Shown piece by piece: positions 26,511-34,992 of a stretch of 40,305 bases of DNA; the stretch's first letter is position 1, and each line of letters begins with the position of its first letter. Under the pieces are notes generated by a model. It made no database searches. It saw only the letters and a list, made by a program, of their open reading frames with translations, and was not told the DNA's origin. The stretch comes from Rhodoferax ferrireducens (GTDB taxonomy: Bacteria; Pseudomonadota; Gammaproteobacteria; Burkholderiales; Burkholderiaceae_C), in the NCBI RefSeq assembly GCF_003347515.1, contig NZ_QEII01000311.1, positions 1 through 40,305 of the forward strand, in the 5' to 3' direction. Position numbers and translations under genes: made by a program.

Positions 26511-27266
26511 ATGAACATCACGGTCAACGAAGAACTGCTTGCCTACATCGATCCGCTGACCCCCGACGAACACGAGGCACTGGAACGCAGCCTGCTCAGC
26601 GAGGGCTGCCGCGACGCCTTGGTGCTGTGGGGCGAGGTGCTGGTGGACGGGCACAACCGCTACGGCATTTGCAGCAAGCACGGCATCCCCTTCCAGACCG
26701 TGCAGAACACCCGCTTCACCTCCCTCGACGAGGTCCACCTGTGGATGATCGAGCAGCACCTGGGACGGCGCAGCGTGTCGGACTTCCAGCGCGGCGTGCT
26801 GGCCTTGCGCAGGAAGGACATCCTGGCCGCGCGCATGCCGGCCCCGCCTGCCGAGGCTGCGGCCGAGCCCGCCCCATCGACGCCAACGCCCGCCGCGCCC
26901 GAACCCATGAGCAGCCGCGAGGCCCTCGCCAAGGCGGCGCGCATCAGCAGCAACACCATCAGCCAGATTGAAAAGATCCAGAAATCGGCCACGCCCGAGT
27001 TGGTGGCGGCGGTGAAGTCGGGCACGATTTCCATCAATACAGCGGCCACCGTCGCCTCGCTGCCGGTCGAAGCGCAAGTGGCGGCGGCAGCCGGCGGCAA
27101 GAAAGAACTGCAGCAAGCCGCGCGTCAGGTGCGCGAAAACCGGGCCGTGGCTCGCACCGAGCCTGAAACCCCCGAAGGCGTGATTGCCCGGCTACGCCAA
27201 ACCATCACCGAGCTCAGCGCCGAGAATGCGGCACTCAAAGCGCAGCTGGCGGCGCTCACGCCGTGA
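26511..27266 (+). CDS. ParB-like DNA-binding protein
   Basis: The 251-residue protein has an N-terminal ParB/Sulfiredoxin-type domain (about residues 10-105) with LVDGHNRYGIC (45-54), corresponding to the ParB GERR box, and LGRRSVSDFQRGV. An Ala/Pro-rich linker (110-132) follows. Then comes a helix-turn-helix (EALAKAARISSNTISQIEKIQ, quoted in part) like the KorB/Noc family, with GTISINTAATVASLP. The end is a coiled coil (ITELSAENAALKAQLAAL). Such proteins are usually plasmid- or phage-borne; here no parA is nearby. An HNH nuclease gene follows after 16 bases, which suggests a two-gene unit. Confidence 0.8.
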   Translation: MNITVNEELLAYIDPLTPDEHEALERSLLSEGCRDALVLWGEVLVDGHNRYGICSKHGIPFQTVQNTRFTSLDEVHLWMIEQHLGRRSVSDFQRGVLALRRKDILAARMPAPPAEAAAEPAPSTPTPAAPEPMSSREALAKAARISSNTISQIEKIQKSATPELVAAVKSGTISINTAATVASLPVEAQVAAAAGGKKELQQAARQVRENRAVARTEPETPEGVIARLRQTITELSAENAALKAQLAALTP

Positions 27267-27282
27267 TCAGGCGCGCGCCGCC

Positions 27283-27579
27283 ATGAGCAAACTCTCCCTC
27301 TCCCGCGACAAGATCTACAAGACGGTGGCGCGCCAACTGCACGGCCTGGTGCCCTGCTGGGTCTGCGGCGAACATGTGCTGCCCGCCGCCGCCACGCTGG
27401 AACACATCCGGCCGCTGAGCGAGGGCGGCAACAGCCACCTGGAGAACCTGGCCATCAGCCACGACCTCTGCAACAACCAGCGCCATGCCAAGGGGCCGGT
27501 CACGGCCTCCACGCTGGTGCCGGGTCGCGTACAGGCTAAGCCTTCAGATACTCCGCCTTCCCGCCCAGCCAACGCATAA
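27283..27579 (+). CDS. Small HNH endonuclease-like protein
   Basis: The 98-residue protein has a CWVC knuckle (Cys25, Cys28), then LEHIRPLSEGGN (His41), HLENLAISH (Asn55, His60) and CNNQRH (Cys63, Asn64). This is the HNH core with a beta-beta-alpha metal fold. HNH proteins nick or cut DNA, but this one has no recognisable target domain. The ATG at 27283 lies 16 bases after the ParB-like stop. The gene ends convergently with recG and overlaps its 3' end by 44 bases. Confidence 0.82.
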   Translation: MSKLSLSRDKIYKTVARQLHGLVPCWVCGEHVLPAAATLEHIRPLSEGGNSHLENLAISHDLCNNQRHAKGPVTASTLVPGRVQAKPSDTPPSRPANA

Positions 27580-29794
27580 CGTGCTGCGCGGCCAGCGCGG
27601 GATGCTGGTCCAGCATCACCGGGGCCAGGCGGCGCGCCCAGGCCAGCAGCGCGGTGTCGGTCGCCAGATCGGCAAAACGCAGCATCGCCGCGCCCGATTG
27701 GCGCGCGCCCAGAAATTCGCCAGGGCCGCGAATCTCCAGATCGCGCCGGGCGATCTCGAAACCGTCGTTGGTCTCGGCCATGGCCTTCAGGCGGGCGCGC
27801 GCGACTTCGCCTAGGCGGGGCGCGTCGCCGGTGGAATACAGCAGTACGCAGGCCGAGGCCGCCGCGCCGCGCCCGACCCGGCCGCGCAACTGATGCAACT
27901 GGCTCAGGCCAAAGCGCTCGGCATGCTCGATCACCATCAGCGAAGCGTTGGGCACATCGACCCCGACCTCAATCACCGTGGTGCTGACCAATACACCCAT
28001 GCGGCCGCGGGTGAACAAGGCCATCACCGCCTTCTTCTCGGCCACCGGCATGCGCGAGTGCAAGAGCCCGACCAGCACCGGCGCGCCATTCGGCGCCAGA
28101 TCGTTCTGCAAAGCGGCGCTCAGCTGCGCGTGCGTCTCGGTGGCGTTGCGCAGGTCCAGCGCTTCGCTTTCCTCAATCAGCGGGCAGACCCAGTAAACCT
28201 GCCGTCCTTCCGCCAGCTGGGCGCGGATGCGCTCGATTACCTCCTCACGCCGCGCATCGTTCACCACCTTGGTGATGATGGGCGTGCGCCCCGGCGGTAA
28301 TTCGTCGATGGTGGAGACATCCAGATCGGCGTAATAACTCATGGCCAGCGTGCGCGGAATCGGGGTCGCCGTCATCATCAGCAGATGCGGTTCGAGCGGG
28401 GCCGCAGGGACGCCCTGGATGGCCGCGCTGCGCTCACCATGACGCGTCGATTCCAGGGGCTCGGAATTTTCTATTTGTTTCGTGAGCTTGCTGCGCAGCG
28501 CCAGCCGTTGCGCCACGCCGAAACGATGCTGCTCGTCGATGATGGCCAGCGCCAGGTTTTTGAACACCACCTTGGCCTGGATGATGGCGTGCGTACCCAC
28601 TACCAAGCCGGCCTCGCCACTCTCGATCAGCGCCAGCATCTCGCGCCGCTCTTTGGTTTTCTGGCTACCGGTGAGCCAAGCGGTCTTGATGCCCAGCGGC
28701 TCCAGCCAGCTCACCAGCTTGCCAAAATGCTGGGTCGCCAGGATTTCGGTCGGGGCCATCAGCGCGCACTGCCAGCCGGCCTCGATGCAGATGGCCGCCG
28801 CCAGCGCCGCCACCACGGTCTTGCCGGAACCGACATCGCCCTGCAGCAGGCGGTGCATGGGCACCGGACGCGCCAGGTCGTGCGCGATCTCCGCGCTGAC
28901 GCGGCGCTGCGCGGCGGTGAGCTGAAACGGCAGCGCCGCGAGCAGTTGTTCGTGCAGCGGCAGACGGTGCGCGGGCGAGGGGTCCAGACCTTCGACCGGG
29001 TCAGGATCAGCGCTCAAGTCGTCGTCGGGCCGGATCAATGACGCTGGGCCACTGGGCACCAGCGCCGGCGCGCGCAAGAGCGCGCGCTCGCGCTTGGCCT
29101 GCAGCTGCGACAACTGCTGCGCCAGCAACTCCTCGGCCTTGAGCCGCTGCCAGGCCGGATGGCTGTGGTCTTCCAGCGTGGCCAGCAGGACGTCCGGCGT
29201 GGGGTGATGCAAAAACGATAGCGCCTCCCGCATATTCCACGAGGGCTGCAGGCCAATTTCTCTTAAATATTCGGCGGGAATCGTGTCTACCAACTCAGCC
29301 CGCGCCAAGCCGCCCTGCACGGCCCGGCGCAGGTAGGTCTGCGGCAAACCGGCCACTGTCGGGTAAATAGGCGTGAGCGCGGCCGGCAGCTCGCCACCGG
29401 CCGGCTGGTAGGCCGGGTGCATCATCGTGAACCCCATGAAACCACCGCGGATTTCGCCGCGCGCCCGAATCCGGCTGCCCACCGCCAGCGCTTTTTGCAT
29501 CGACGGATAAAAACTGAAAAAGCGCAGCAAGCAGGTGTCGGAGCCATCGTCCAGCGTCACCAGCAGCTGACGATGACCCGAGATCTTCACCTCGCAGGCA
29601 GTGACCACGCCCTCGACCTGCGCCACCTCGCCCTCGCGCACATCGGCCAGCCGGGCAATGCGGGTTTCATCCTCGTAGCGCAGCGGCAGGTGCAGCGCCA
29701 GGTCGATCGCCCGCACCAGACCCAGCTTGCGCAGGGCTTTTTGCGGGCCACTCAGGGGCTTGGGCTTGGCCGTTTCAGGGGGGGCGTCGGTCAT
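27536..29794 (-). CDS. recG: ATP-dependent DNA helicase RecG
   Basis: The helicase remodels stalled forks and Holliday junctions. The 752-residue product has the N-terminal wedge/OB domain, Walker A GDVGSGKT, the DEQH box in LAIIDEQHRFGVAQR, MTATPIPRTLAM and the C-terminal RGRVGRG and RDLEIRGPGEFLGARQSG motifs. I prefer the ATG at 29794 (MTDAPPETAK) to an upstream TTG. Two oddities are visible. An extra segment containing RHGERSAAIQG sits between the DEQH domain and the TATPIPRT motif. An interspersed repeat also found in ubiA lies within the sequence coding for GLQPSWNMREAL. The frame remains open throughout. Confidence 0.95.
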   Translation of the reverse strand: MTDAPPETAKPKPLSGPQKALRKLGLVRAIDLALHLPLRYEDETRIARLADVREGEVAQVEGVVTACEVKISGHRQLLVTLDDGSDTCLLRFFSFYPSMQKALAVGSRIRARGEIRGGFMGFTMMHPAYQPAGGELPAALTPIYPTVAGLPQTYLRRAVQGGLARAELVDTIPAEYLREIGLQPSWNMREALSFLHHPTPDVLLATLEDHSHPAWQRLKAEELLAQQLSQLQAKRERALLRAPALVPSGPASLIRPDDDLSADPDPVEGLDPSPAHRLPLHEQLLAALPFQLTAAQRRVSAEIAHDLARPVPMHRLLQGDVGSGKTVVAALAAAICIEAGWQCALMAPTEILATQHFGKLVSWLEPLGIKTAWLTGSQKTKERREMLALIESGEAGLVVGTHAIIQAKVVFKNLALAIIDEQHRFGVAQRLALRSKLTKQIENSEPLESTRHGERSAAIQGVPAAPLEPHLLMMTATPIPRTLAMSYYADLDVSTIDELPPGRTPIITKVVNDARREEVIERIRAQLAEGRQVYWVCPLIEESEALDLRNATETHAQLSAALQNDLAPNGAPVLVGLLHSRMPVAEKKAVMALFTRGRMGVLVSTTVIEVGVDVPNASLMVIEHAERFGLSQLHQLRGRVGRGAAASACVLLYSTGDAPRLGEVARARLKAMAETNDGFEIARRDLEIRGPGEFLGARQSGAAMLRFADLATDTALLAWARRLAPVMLDQHPALAAQHVMRWLGGKAEYLKA
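28414..28444 (-). repeat. In-frame inserted repeat in recG (RHGERSAAIQG)
   Basis: On the minus strand the sequence CGTCATGGTGAGCGCAGCG, followed by CGGCCATCCAGG, resembles a widespread proteobacterial short repeat of the GTCATTGCGAGCG...GCAATCCAG type. When read through, that repeat yields peptides such as RHCERSEAIQ. It lies in a loop of RecG that is much shorter in relatives I remember, between IENSEPLEST and VPAAPLEPHLLMM. The insertion keeps the reading frame. Confidence 0.6.
29219..29268 (-). repeat. Dispersed repeat, copy inside recG
   Basis: The minus strand reads TTGGCCTGCAGCCCTCGTGG, then AATATGCGGGAGGCGCTAT. The ubiA copy has CTGTAGCCCTCGTGGACTATGCG at the equivalent place, so 16 core bases (CTGYAGCCCTCGTGGA) and the flanking TATGCG match. 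The two genes are unrelated, so shared ancestry of the block is the simplest explanation. Confidence 0.55.
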
Positions 29795-29851
29795 GCGCTT
29801 GATTTTGCCCGCTTCAGCGGACCTTTCTGGCAAGTGCCGCTGGCAAAGCGC

Positions 29852-30190
29852 TTACCCGGGAATGATTTCCACAGATGCCAGATCGTTGCTCACGAGCGCC
29901 TCTGTGATGGCGTCCCTGTTCTCAATCAGGACCTTCAATGTGGCCGCCTGGGACTGATTCAAGGTCTTGAGGCGAATGACCTTCGGGGGCTGGCCCCAAA
30001 CCAGGGACAACTCCTGGAAATCTGCGTCACGGGTGACGATCACGTAACCATCGTCTTTGGCTTTTTGCCACACTTCTTTGTCTGACGCCGACTCCATGCC
30101 AAGCAAAACCACCTGGTTGCTACCGGGATAGTCATGTTGCAAAAACGGCACCAATCGCCGCGAACGATTCTCATCAAGCAACAGCTTCAT
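29852..30190 (-). CDS. DUF5615 PIN-like toxin
   Basis: The 112-residue protein begins MKLLLDENRSRRLVPFL, the acidic start of Mut7-C/PIN-like DUF5615 proteins. It continues with ASDKEVWQKAKDDGYVIVTRDADF (quoted in part), where Asp and the TRDADF motif would form a metal site, and then WGQPPKVIRL. These proteins are predicted RNase toxins of type II systems. The start overlaps the antitoxin stop in an ATGA (30187-30190). The frame is open further upstream, but that part overlaps the antitoxin gene and is not family-like. Confidence 0.88.
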   Translation of the reverse strand: MKLLLDENRSRRLVPFLQHDYPGSNQVVLLGMESASDKEVWQKAKDDGYVIVTRDADFQELSLVWGQPPKVIRLKTLNQSQAATLKVLIENRDAITEALVSNDLASVEIIPG

Positions 30191-30405
30191 TGCGCTCTGA
30201 GCGAGACAACTTGATGTTCTCTGTCGGCGGCATAGGCCAGCACGGAAAGAATGTCCTCGGCAGTAAGCTCCGGAAAATCGTCTTGTATTTCCTGTTGCGA
30301 CATCCCGCTCGACAACATGGAAAGCACGTCGTAAACCGTAATGCGCAACCCACGTATGCAAGGTCTGCCACCCCGTTTTCCAGGCTCCAGCGTAATTCTG
30401 TTCAT
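30187..30405 (-). CDS. DUF433 antitoxin
   Basis: The 72-residue protein MNRITLEPGKRGGRPCIRGL continues RITVYDVLSMLSSGMSQQEIQDDFPELTAEDI, the DUF433 helix-turn-helix family. These small DNA-binding proteins are regularly paired with DUF5615 toxins and repress their shared promoter. The chosen ATG at 30405 gives the typical family start; the longer frame lacks similarity. The pair sits between recG and queA, which are core genes, and so is a small accessory insertion. Confidence 0.88.
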   Translation of the reverse strand: MNRITLEPGKRGGRPCIRGLRITVYDVLSMLSSGMSQQEIQDDFPELTAEDILSVLAYAADREHQVVSLRAQ

Positions 30406-30530
30406 ATCAAACTCCAAATTGATGCGCTGCGAAAATTGATTGTGCCTTACCTGACGCCTCATCGGTTTCGGGCTGCGACAATCCCCAGCTTCTACCAACT
30501 TGGCACGGGTTTGTCCGACCCTCAAGCACT

Positions 30531-31625
30531 ATGACCACTTCTTTACCCGGCGCCATGCGCCCCTTCACCCTCAGCGACTTCGACTTCGAACTGCCCGAAG
30601 CACTCATCGCCCAGCACCCCGCCCCCGAGCGCAGCGGCTCGCGCCTGCTCGATGGCACCGGCGCGACGCCGGCAGACCGCATTTTTCGCGAGCTGCCGAC
30701 CCTGCTGCGCCAGGACGATCTGGTCGTATTCAACGACACCAAGGTCATCAACGCCCGCCTGTTCGGTGAAAAGCCGACCGGCGGCAAGCTGGAGCTGCTG
30801 ATTGAGCGGGTGCTCGGCGGCAACCAGGTGGCGGCGCACATGCGGGTGAGCAAAAAACCCGAAGTCGGTACCACCGTGGCCCTGGTCGGCGCGCCCGGCA
30901 CGCACGACAACCTGCGCGCCACGCTCTTGGGCCGCTGGCCCGACGCGGAGGGCGCCATGTTCCGCTTTGTGCTCTCCAACGACGCGGGCGACGACCCCCA
31001 CACTTTGATGGCACTTCACGGCCATGTGCCGCTGCCACCCTACATCACCCACGCCGACTCCACCGAGGACGCGGCGCGCTACCAGACCGTGTTTGCCAAA
31101 AACCCCGGCGCCGTCGCTGCCCCCACCGCCGCGCTACATTTTGACGAGGCCTTGCTGGCAGCCATCGACGCCACGGGGGCACAGCGCGCCCACGTCACGC
31201 TGCATGTAGGCGCGGGCACCTTCCAGCCGGTCAAAACCGAGAACCTGGCCGAGCACCAGATGCACAGCGAGTGGTACGACGTGCCTTTGTCCACGCAGCA
31301 GGCGATTGCCGACTGCCGCGCGCGCGGCGGCCGCATCGTCGCCGTCGGCACCACCACCGTGCGCACGCTGGAGTCCTGGGCGCAGACCGGCCAGGCCTCG
31401 GGCGACACGCGCATCTTCATCACGCCAGGCTTTGAATTCAAACTCATTGACCTGTTGGTGACCAACTTTCACCTGCCCAAATCGAGCCTGATGATGCTGG
31501 TCAGCGCCTTTGCCGGCTATGAGCACATCATGGATTTGTACCGTCACGCCATTGCGGCGGAATACCGGTTTTTCAGCTATGGCGACGCGATGTTGCTGGC
31601 GCGCCAGTCCCGGATTGCCAGCTGA
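30531..31625 (+). CDS. queA: tRNA preQ1(34) S-adenosylmethionine ribosyltransferase-isomerase
   Basis: QueA transfers the ribosyl part of SAM to preQ1 at the wobble position to give epoxyqueuosine. The 364-residue protein has FTLSDFDFELPEALIAQHP, DDLVVFNDTKVINARLFG, ALHGHVPLPPYI, ERYQTVFA-like ARYQTVFAKNPGAVAAPTA and VTLHVGAGTFQPV. Its C-terminal TNFHLPKSSLMMLVSAFAG is a family hallmark. No clear ribosome binding site decides between the ATG at 30531 and one at 30555 (MRPFTL). Its partner Tgt is encoded two genes downstream. Confidence 0.96.
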   Translation: MTTSLPGAMRPFTLSDFDFELPEALIAQHPAPERSGSRLLDGTGATPADRIFRELPTLLRQDDLVVFNDTKVINARLFGEKPTGGKLELLIERVLGGNQVAAHMRVSKKPEVGTTVALVGAPGTHDNLRATLLGRWPDAEGAMFRFVLSNDAGDDPHTLMALHGHVPLPPYITHADSTEDAARYQTVFAKNPGAVAAPTAALHFDEALLAAIDATGAQRAHVTLHVGAGTFQPVKTENLAEHQMHSEWYDVPLSTQQAIADCRARGGRIVAVGTTTVRTLESWAQTGQASGDTRIFITPGFEFKLIDLLVTNFHLPKSSLMMLVSAFAGYEHIMDLYRHAIAAEYRFFSYGDAMLLARQSRIAS

Positions 31626-31644
31626 CATCTGAGGCACCGAGACC

Positions 31645-32907
31645 GTGAACACCTTCCAAAAGCGCACCGCCATTCGCATCGCGGCTGTGAGCCTGCTGCT
31701 GGCCTCACTGGCCAGCCCGGTGGCCTGGTTCGTCGCACGCGAAAGTGCCGAGGAAAGCGTCGTTTCGCTGGCCATCGAAGAATCCGGGCGGCTGCTGCAC
31801 CACTTCGACGCCATCAATCTCGCCGGCCCGGAGGCCGCGGCACATGCAGCCATGGCGGCGAAAACCATTTCTGGCGGCATGTTTGACATTGCCGAGATCT
31901 ACGACCAGCAAGGCCGCAAGCTGGCCGAATCGCTGACCCCGGAAGGCGCCGCGGTGGAGGCGTCATTGCCGAAACATGGCGCGCCGGGCTACAGCACCGA
32001 GTCGTACGAAAGCCTGCGCCTGCCGGGCGATGCCTGGGCCTTGCGGGTGTTTGTGCCCCTGCGCGATTCAGCCACCGACATGCGCCTGCCCATTACCGGC
32101 TATTTCGAGGGCGTGCGCGTGGTCCCGGCCTGGCAGAAGGACCAGATTTTTGCCAGCTCCCTGACCGTGGCCTGGATGGTCTGCCTGGCGTCCCTGCTCT
32201 GCGGCGCCGCGCTTTACCCGGTGGTGGTGCATCTGTCGGCCGACAACGAACGCAAGGCGCGCGAGGTGCTCGACTCGCATATTTCCATGATGGAAGCGCT
32301 GGGGCGCGCCATTGCCAAGCGCGACTCCGATACCGGCGCCCACAATTACCGCGTGGCCTGGATTGCCGCCAGCATTGCCGAGCAGATGGGGGTCACGGGC
32401 AGCGCGATGCAGGCGCTGATTGCCGGCAGTTTTCTGCATGACGTGGGCAAGATCGGCATCCCCGATGCCATTCTGCTCAAGCCCGGCAAGCTCGACGAGG
32501 CCGAGTTCGACATCATGCGCACCCACGTCGCCCAGGGCGAAGAAATCGTCACCGGCATGGGCTGGCTTGATGGCGCCAACGCCGTGGTCGCCGCCCATCA
32601 CGAAAAATGGAACGGCGCCGGCTACCCGCGCCGGCTCGTGGCCGAGGCGATCCCGCTGGCGGCGCGGATTTTCGCCGTGGCCGATGTGTTTGACGCCCTG
32701 TGCTCCAAGCGCCCTTACAAGGAACCGATGGGCTTTGAGGCCGCCATGGCGATTCTGGAGAAAGACACCGGCAGCCATTTCGATCCCGCCGTCATGGCGG
32801 TGTTTCGCCCGATGGCGCGCAAGACCTTCGACCGCCTCGCCCACATTGGCGAAAACGATGCGCGCCAACTGCTGGAAGACCGGGTGCGCCACCATTTTGA
32901 GATCTGA
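31645..32907 (+). CDS. Membrane-anchored HD-GYP domain phosphodiesterase
   Basis: The 420-residue protein has a membrane helix near 9-31 and a periplasmic region of about 140 residues. A second helix near 172-196 precedes a cytoplasmic HD-GYP domain. The metal and active-site residues look complete: His233, HD at 265-266 (FLHDVGK), His294, HH at 318-319 and GYP at 326-328, then Asp347. HD-GYP proteins hydrolyse cyclic di-GMP to GMP. It lies 19 bases after queA and 33 before tgt on the same strand, so it is probably co-transcribed with the queuosine genes without an obvious link. Confidence 0.9.
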   Translation: MNTFQKRTAIRIAAVSLLLASLASPVAWFVARESAEESVVSLAIEESGRLLHHFDAINLAGPEAAAHAAMAAKTISGGMFDIAEIYDQQGRKLAESLTPEGAAVEASLPKHGAPGYSTESYESLRLPGDAWALRVFVPLRDSATDMRLPITGYFEGVRVVPAWQKDQIFASSLTVAWMVCLASLLCGAALYPVVVHLSADNERKAREVLDSHISMMEALGRAIAKRDSDTGAHNYRVAWIAASIAEQMGVTGSAMQALIAGSFLHDVGKIGIPDAILLKPGKLDEAEFDIMRTHVAQGEEIVTGMGWLDGANAVVAAHHEKWNGAGYPRRLVAEAIPLAARIFAVADVFDALCSKRPYKEPMGFEAAMAILEKDTGSHFDPAVMAVFRPMARKTFDRLAHIGENDARQLLEDRVRHHFEI

Positions 32908-32940
32908 AGCCAGGTGCGGGCATGAAAGACAATAGCGCCC

Positions 32941-34146
32941 ATGCTGAAATTTGACCTTCTCACAACCGACGCGGCGCAAGACGCCTACCCAGGCACCCAC
33001 GCCCGCCGTGGCCGCCTCACCCTCAACCATGGCGTGGTCGAAACCCCCATCTTCATGCCGGTCGGCACCTACGGCACCGTCAAAGGCGTGATGCCGCGCA
33101 GCCTGGAAGAAATGGGCGCGCAAATCATCCTCGGTAATACCTTCCATCTGTGGATGCGCCCCGGGCTGGACGTGATGGCGCAGTTTGGCGGCCTGCACAA
33201 GTTCGAGAAGTGGGACAAACCGATCCTGACCGACTCGGGCGGCTTTCAGGTCTGGAGCCTGGGTGAAATGCGCAAGATCACGGAAGAAGGCGTCAAGTTC
33301 TCCTCGCCCGTGAACGGCGACAAGCTGTTCTTGACGCCCGAGATTTCGATGCAAATCCAGACCGTGCTCAACAGCGACATCGTCATGCAATTTGACGAAT
33401 GCACGCCCTATATTTCGGTCGAGCCCAAGACCAAAGGCCAGCTCACCACCGAGGCGGAGGCGCGTTATTCCATGGAACTCAGCCTGCGCTGGGCCAAGCG
33501 CTGCCAGGCCGAATTCACCAAGCTGGAGAACCCCAACGCCTTGTTCGGCATCGTGCAGGGCGGCATGTTCGAGCACCTGCGGCAGGAGTCGCTGGAACAA
33601 CTGGTGGCCATGGACTTCCCCGGTTACGCCGTCGGCGGCGTGAGCGTGGGCGAGCCCAAGGACGAGATGCTGCGCATCATGGCGCACACGCCGCACCAGC
33701 TGCCCGCACACAAGCCGCGCTACCTGATGGGCGTGGGCACGCCGGAAGACCTGGTGGAAGGCGTGGCGCAAGGCGTAGACATGTTCGACTGCGTCATGCC
33801 CACGCGCAACGCGCGCAACGGCACCTTGTTCACGCGCTTTGGCGACCTCAAAATCCGCAACGCCCGCCACAAAATGGACGAGCAACCGCTGGACCCCAGC
33901 TGCACCTGCCACGCCTGCGCCGGCGCATCGGGCGTTGCGTATGCCGACGGGGGCCGCGACGGCTTCTCCCGCGCCTATCAGCACCACCTGGACCGCTGCG
34001 GCGAAATGCTCGGCCCCATGCTGGCCAGCATCCACAACCTGCACTACTACCTGAACCTGATGCGCGAAGTGCGCGAGGCGCTGGACGCCGGCAGCTTCGG
34101 CCAGTTCCGGGCGCAATTCAAGGTGGAGCGGGCGCGCGGGATTTGA
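32941..34146 (+). CDS. tgt: Queuine/preQ1 tRNA-guanine transglycosylase
   Basis: Tgt exchanges guanine 34 for preQ1 in tRNAs with GUN anticodons. The 401-residue protein has TRRGRLTLNHGVVETPIFMPVGTYGTVKG-like RRGRLTLNHGVVETPIFMPV, then LTDSGGFQVWSLG with the active-site aspartate, GGVSVGEPKDEM and FDCVMPTRNARNGTLFT. The zinc site is SCTCHACAG with a downstream His. It ends VERARGI. A decayed copy of its last 30 codons occurs 5.7 kb downstream (39739-39830). Confidence 0.97.
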   Translation: MLKFDLLTTDAAQDAYPGTHARRGRLTLNHGVVETPIFMPVGTYGTVKGVMPRSLEEMGAQIILGNTFHLWMRPGLDVMAQFGGLHKFEKWDKPILTDSGGFQVWSLGEMRKITEEGVKFSSPVNGDKLFLTPEISMQIQTVLNSDIVMQFDECTPYISVEPKTKGQLTTEAEARYSMELSLRWAKRCQAEFTKLENPNALFGIVQGGMFEHLRQESLEQLVAMDFPGYAVGGVSVGEPKDEMLRIMAHTPHQLPAHKPRYLMGVGTPEDLVEGVAQGVDMFDCVMPTRNARNGTLFTRFGDLKIRNARHKMDEQPLDPSCTCHACAGASGVAYADGGRDGFSRAYQHHLDRCGEMLGPMLASIHNLHYYLNLMREVREALDAGSFGQFRAQFKVERARGI

Positions 34147-34150
34147 CGAA

Positions 34151-34972
34151 TCAGGGCGCCAGCGCCACCGGCGCCTGACCTAGGCCCGCACGCGGCATCC
34201 ACGCAAACACCGAGTCCACCGTCACGGTCTCGATCCGGTCGGCAAAACGCTTCTCGTTGGGGTGGTCGTCAAACGCCACATTGGCGGCCGAGACGCGCGC
34301 ACCCAGCCGGGTCACGGCACCAATCTTCAACACTGAGGGCTGGTAGCCTTGGCCCTGCAGCCAGGCTTGGGCCTGCGCCCGCGTGGCCCGCTTCGCCGTC
34401 ATCTCGGGGGCCATGGCCAGCGCCAGGGTCTCAATCGCCCACTGGTTGGACTGCTGGTATTTCAGGCCCCAGGCGTAACTCACCATGCTGTAGGGCTTGT
34501 GGTGCAGGCTGATGGCACGCGGCTCGTCCTGCAGCAAGGCCAGCAGCCGGCGCTGCACGTCCGGGGTGGGCACGACCCAGGCGGCCTCGAAACGCCACAG
34601 GTCGTCCAGAAAAAACTCGCCCAGACCCTGGCGGTAAATCGCCGACTCGGCCGTGCCGCACTGGTTGAGCTTGTGCAGCACGCGCCACACATGGCCGCCG
34701 TGGCCATCGCTTTGCTGATACGCCAGACCCAGATGCGAATAGCGCAGGCCATATTTGCCGAGGTCCTGACCGGCGCGCGCCAGCAGCACCACCTGCGCGC
34801 CGCTGTTGTCCAGGGCCTTGAGCGTGCGTTCTGCCAGCTTCAGGCCGCGTTCCACTGTTTCCGCGCGGGGCGGCTGCGGTGCCGCGCACGAGCGGCCGGC
34901 GTGGGCCAGCGGGCTGAGCAACACAGCCCCGGCCAGCACGGCCACGGCACAGAAATGCTTGAAGTAATTCAT
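34151..34972 (-). CDS. DUF2145 exported protein
   Basis: The 273-residue protein has a signal peptide (MNYFKHFCAVAVLAGAVLLS with AHA before the cleavage site). The mature region carries LLARAGQDLGKYGLRYSHLGLAYQQ, VLHKLNQCGT, LYRQGL-like IYRQGLGEFFLDDLWRFEAAWV and QSNQWAIETLALAM. These match the DUF2145 family of predicted periplasmic proteins, which has an NlpC/P60-like flavour (Cys, HLG, N) but unproven activity. It is convergent with tgt, 4 bases from its stop. Confidence 0.82.
   Translation of the reverse strand: MNYFKHFCAVAVLAGAVLLSPLAHAGRSCAAPQPPRAETVERGLKLAERTLKALDNSGAQVVLLARAGQDLGKYGLRYSHLGLAYQQSDGHGGHVWRVLHKLNQCGTAESAIYRQGLGEFFLDDLWRFEAAWVVPTPDVQRRLLALLQDEPRAISLHHKPYSMVSYAWGLKYQQSNQWAIETLALAMAPEMTAKRATRAQAQAWLQGQGYQPSVLKIGAVTRLGARVSAANVAFDDHPNEKRFADRIETVTVDSVFAWMPRAGLGQAPVALAP
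34288..34313 (+). repeat. 26-bp sequence repeated at 38129-38154
   Basis: CCGAGACGCGCGC, then A, then CCCAGCCGGGTC occurs here inside the DUF2145 gene. It recurs 3.8 kb away at 38129-38154 in the gap before the alarmone synthetase, with one difference (A to G). Twenty-five of 26 bases match, which is unlikely by chance. It may mark a short duplication or recombination junction. Confidence 0.55.
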
Positions 34973-34992
34973 GGTTCAGTCCTGTGCGGCGT

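Noticed and set aside
32068..34116. A 682-codon open frame on the minus strand
   Set aside because: It is the antisense of the HD-GYP and tgt genes, both clearly real; no domain is recognisable in it.
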